From the NCBI GenBank assembly GCA_964035575.1, contig OZ037934.1, positions 558,001-622,000 of the forward strand: DNA of 64,000 nt, given 5' to 3'. Position 1 is the stretch's first letter; the number at the start of each line of letters is the position of its first letter. A program made the translations under genes and the position numbers. This document shows positions 63,770 through 64,000 of this stretch, one piece after another. Source of the DNA: Rhynchopus sp. YZ270_cl-10. Its lineage: Eukaryota; Euglenozoa; Diplonemea; Diplonemida; Diplonemidae. The notes under the pieces were generated by a model. The model searched no databases. It was given only the letters and a program-made list of their open reading frames with translations, and was not told where the DNA came from.

Positions 63770-64000
63770 GTCCCCATTCTGTCGTTCGTGTTCTAGTCTA
63801 AAGCATGAAGTCCTCGCATTACCCCGTTCCCTCCCTAATATTTGGATGGTTTGTTTCAGTGGGTGTGTTCTTCCGCCCCCAACAACAACAACAAAAAAAA
63901 CTCCGCTCGCATCACTGATGGTGAATTGCACATCGTTATCTACAGTCATCCAACAAAGGTTGGTGGGGTAAAAAAACCCACCAATTTTTTTCGAGACCCC
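63770..64000. other. 3' flank of GH2 copy 2, duplicated
   Basis: 63770-63920 matches 59244-59395 (GTCCCCATTCTGTCGTTCGTG.., 'CCCCAACAACAA', ACTCCGCTCGCATCACTGAT), then diverges; a short palindrome, TTGGTGGGG..CCCACCAA, lies near 63960. Confidence 0.7.

Overview
The window looks like nuclear DNA of a euglenozoan protist, most probably a diplonemid. Four things support this. Every protein gene I can support lies on the + strand, as in polycistronic gene arrays. Start codons often sit a few bases to tens of bases after an isolated pyrimidine-AG, as expected for spliced-leader acceptors. The glycerol kinase ends in a PTS1-like tripeptide (AKM), which suggests glycosomal import. A VIPER-type retroelement (tyrosine recombinase before reverse transcriptase) sits inside one intron. 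Conventional introns are common and nearly all begin GTATG. Species assignment is inference.

Left part (1-13.8 kb): the 3' end of a helical-repeat protein, a 1412-residue helical giant of unknown function, a 0.5-kb-unit tandem repeat, a short ankyrin gene, a small spliced gene, a GP63/leishmanolysin-like surface metalloprotease and a small lysine-rich protein. Middle left (14-27 kb): an AT-hook protein, a candidate SLX4 nuclease scaffold, glycerol kinase, a secreted beta-helix protein and a ubiquitin-like/leucine-rich-repeat protein. Middle (27-45 kb): a spliced tubulin-tyrosine-ligase-family gene, a cluster of TIR elements with perfect 8-bp target-site duplications (hAT-like), an eight-exon gene for a large cysteine-rich membrane protein whose introns are all phase 1, and an unidentified two-exon gene. 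Right part (46-64 kb): a 95-residue gene split by a 6.7-kb intron that holds an antisense VIPER/Ngaro-like retroelement with split direct repeats and expanded minisatellites, an ABC ATPase gene, and two nearly identical secreted GH2 glycosidase genes in tandem.

Intergenic and intronic DNA is unusually rich in homopolymers, palindromes and dispersed repeat families. One family carries a tRNA-like B box and is probably a SINE. I found no clear tRNA, rRNA or CRISPR. Most genes are unrelated housekeeping or surface functions, as expected in Euglenozoa, where neighbours share transcription rather than a pathway. Glycerol kinase, the GH2 enzymes and the beta-helix protein all suggest carbohydrate or glycerol use, but no operon-like logic is visible.
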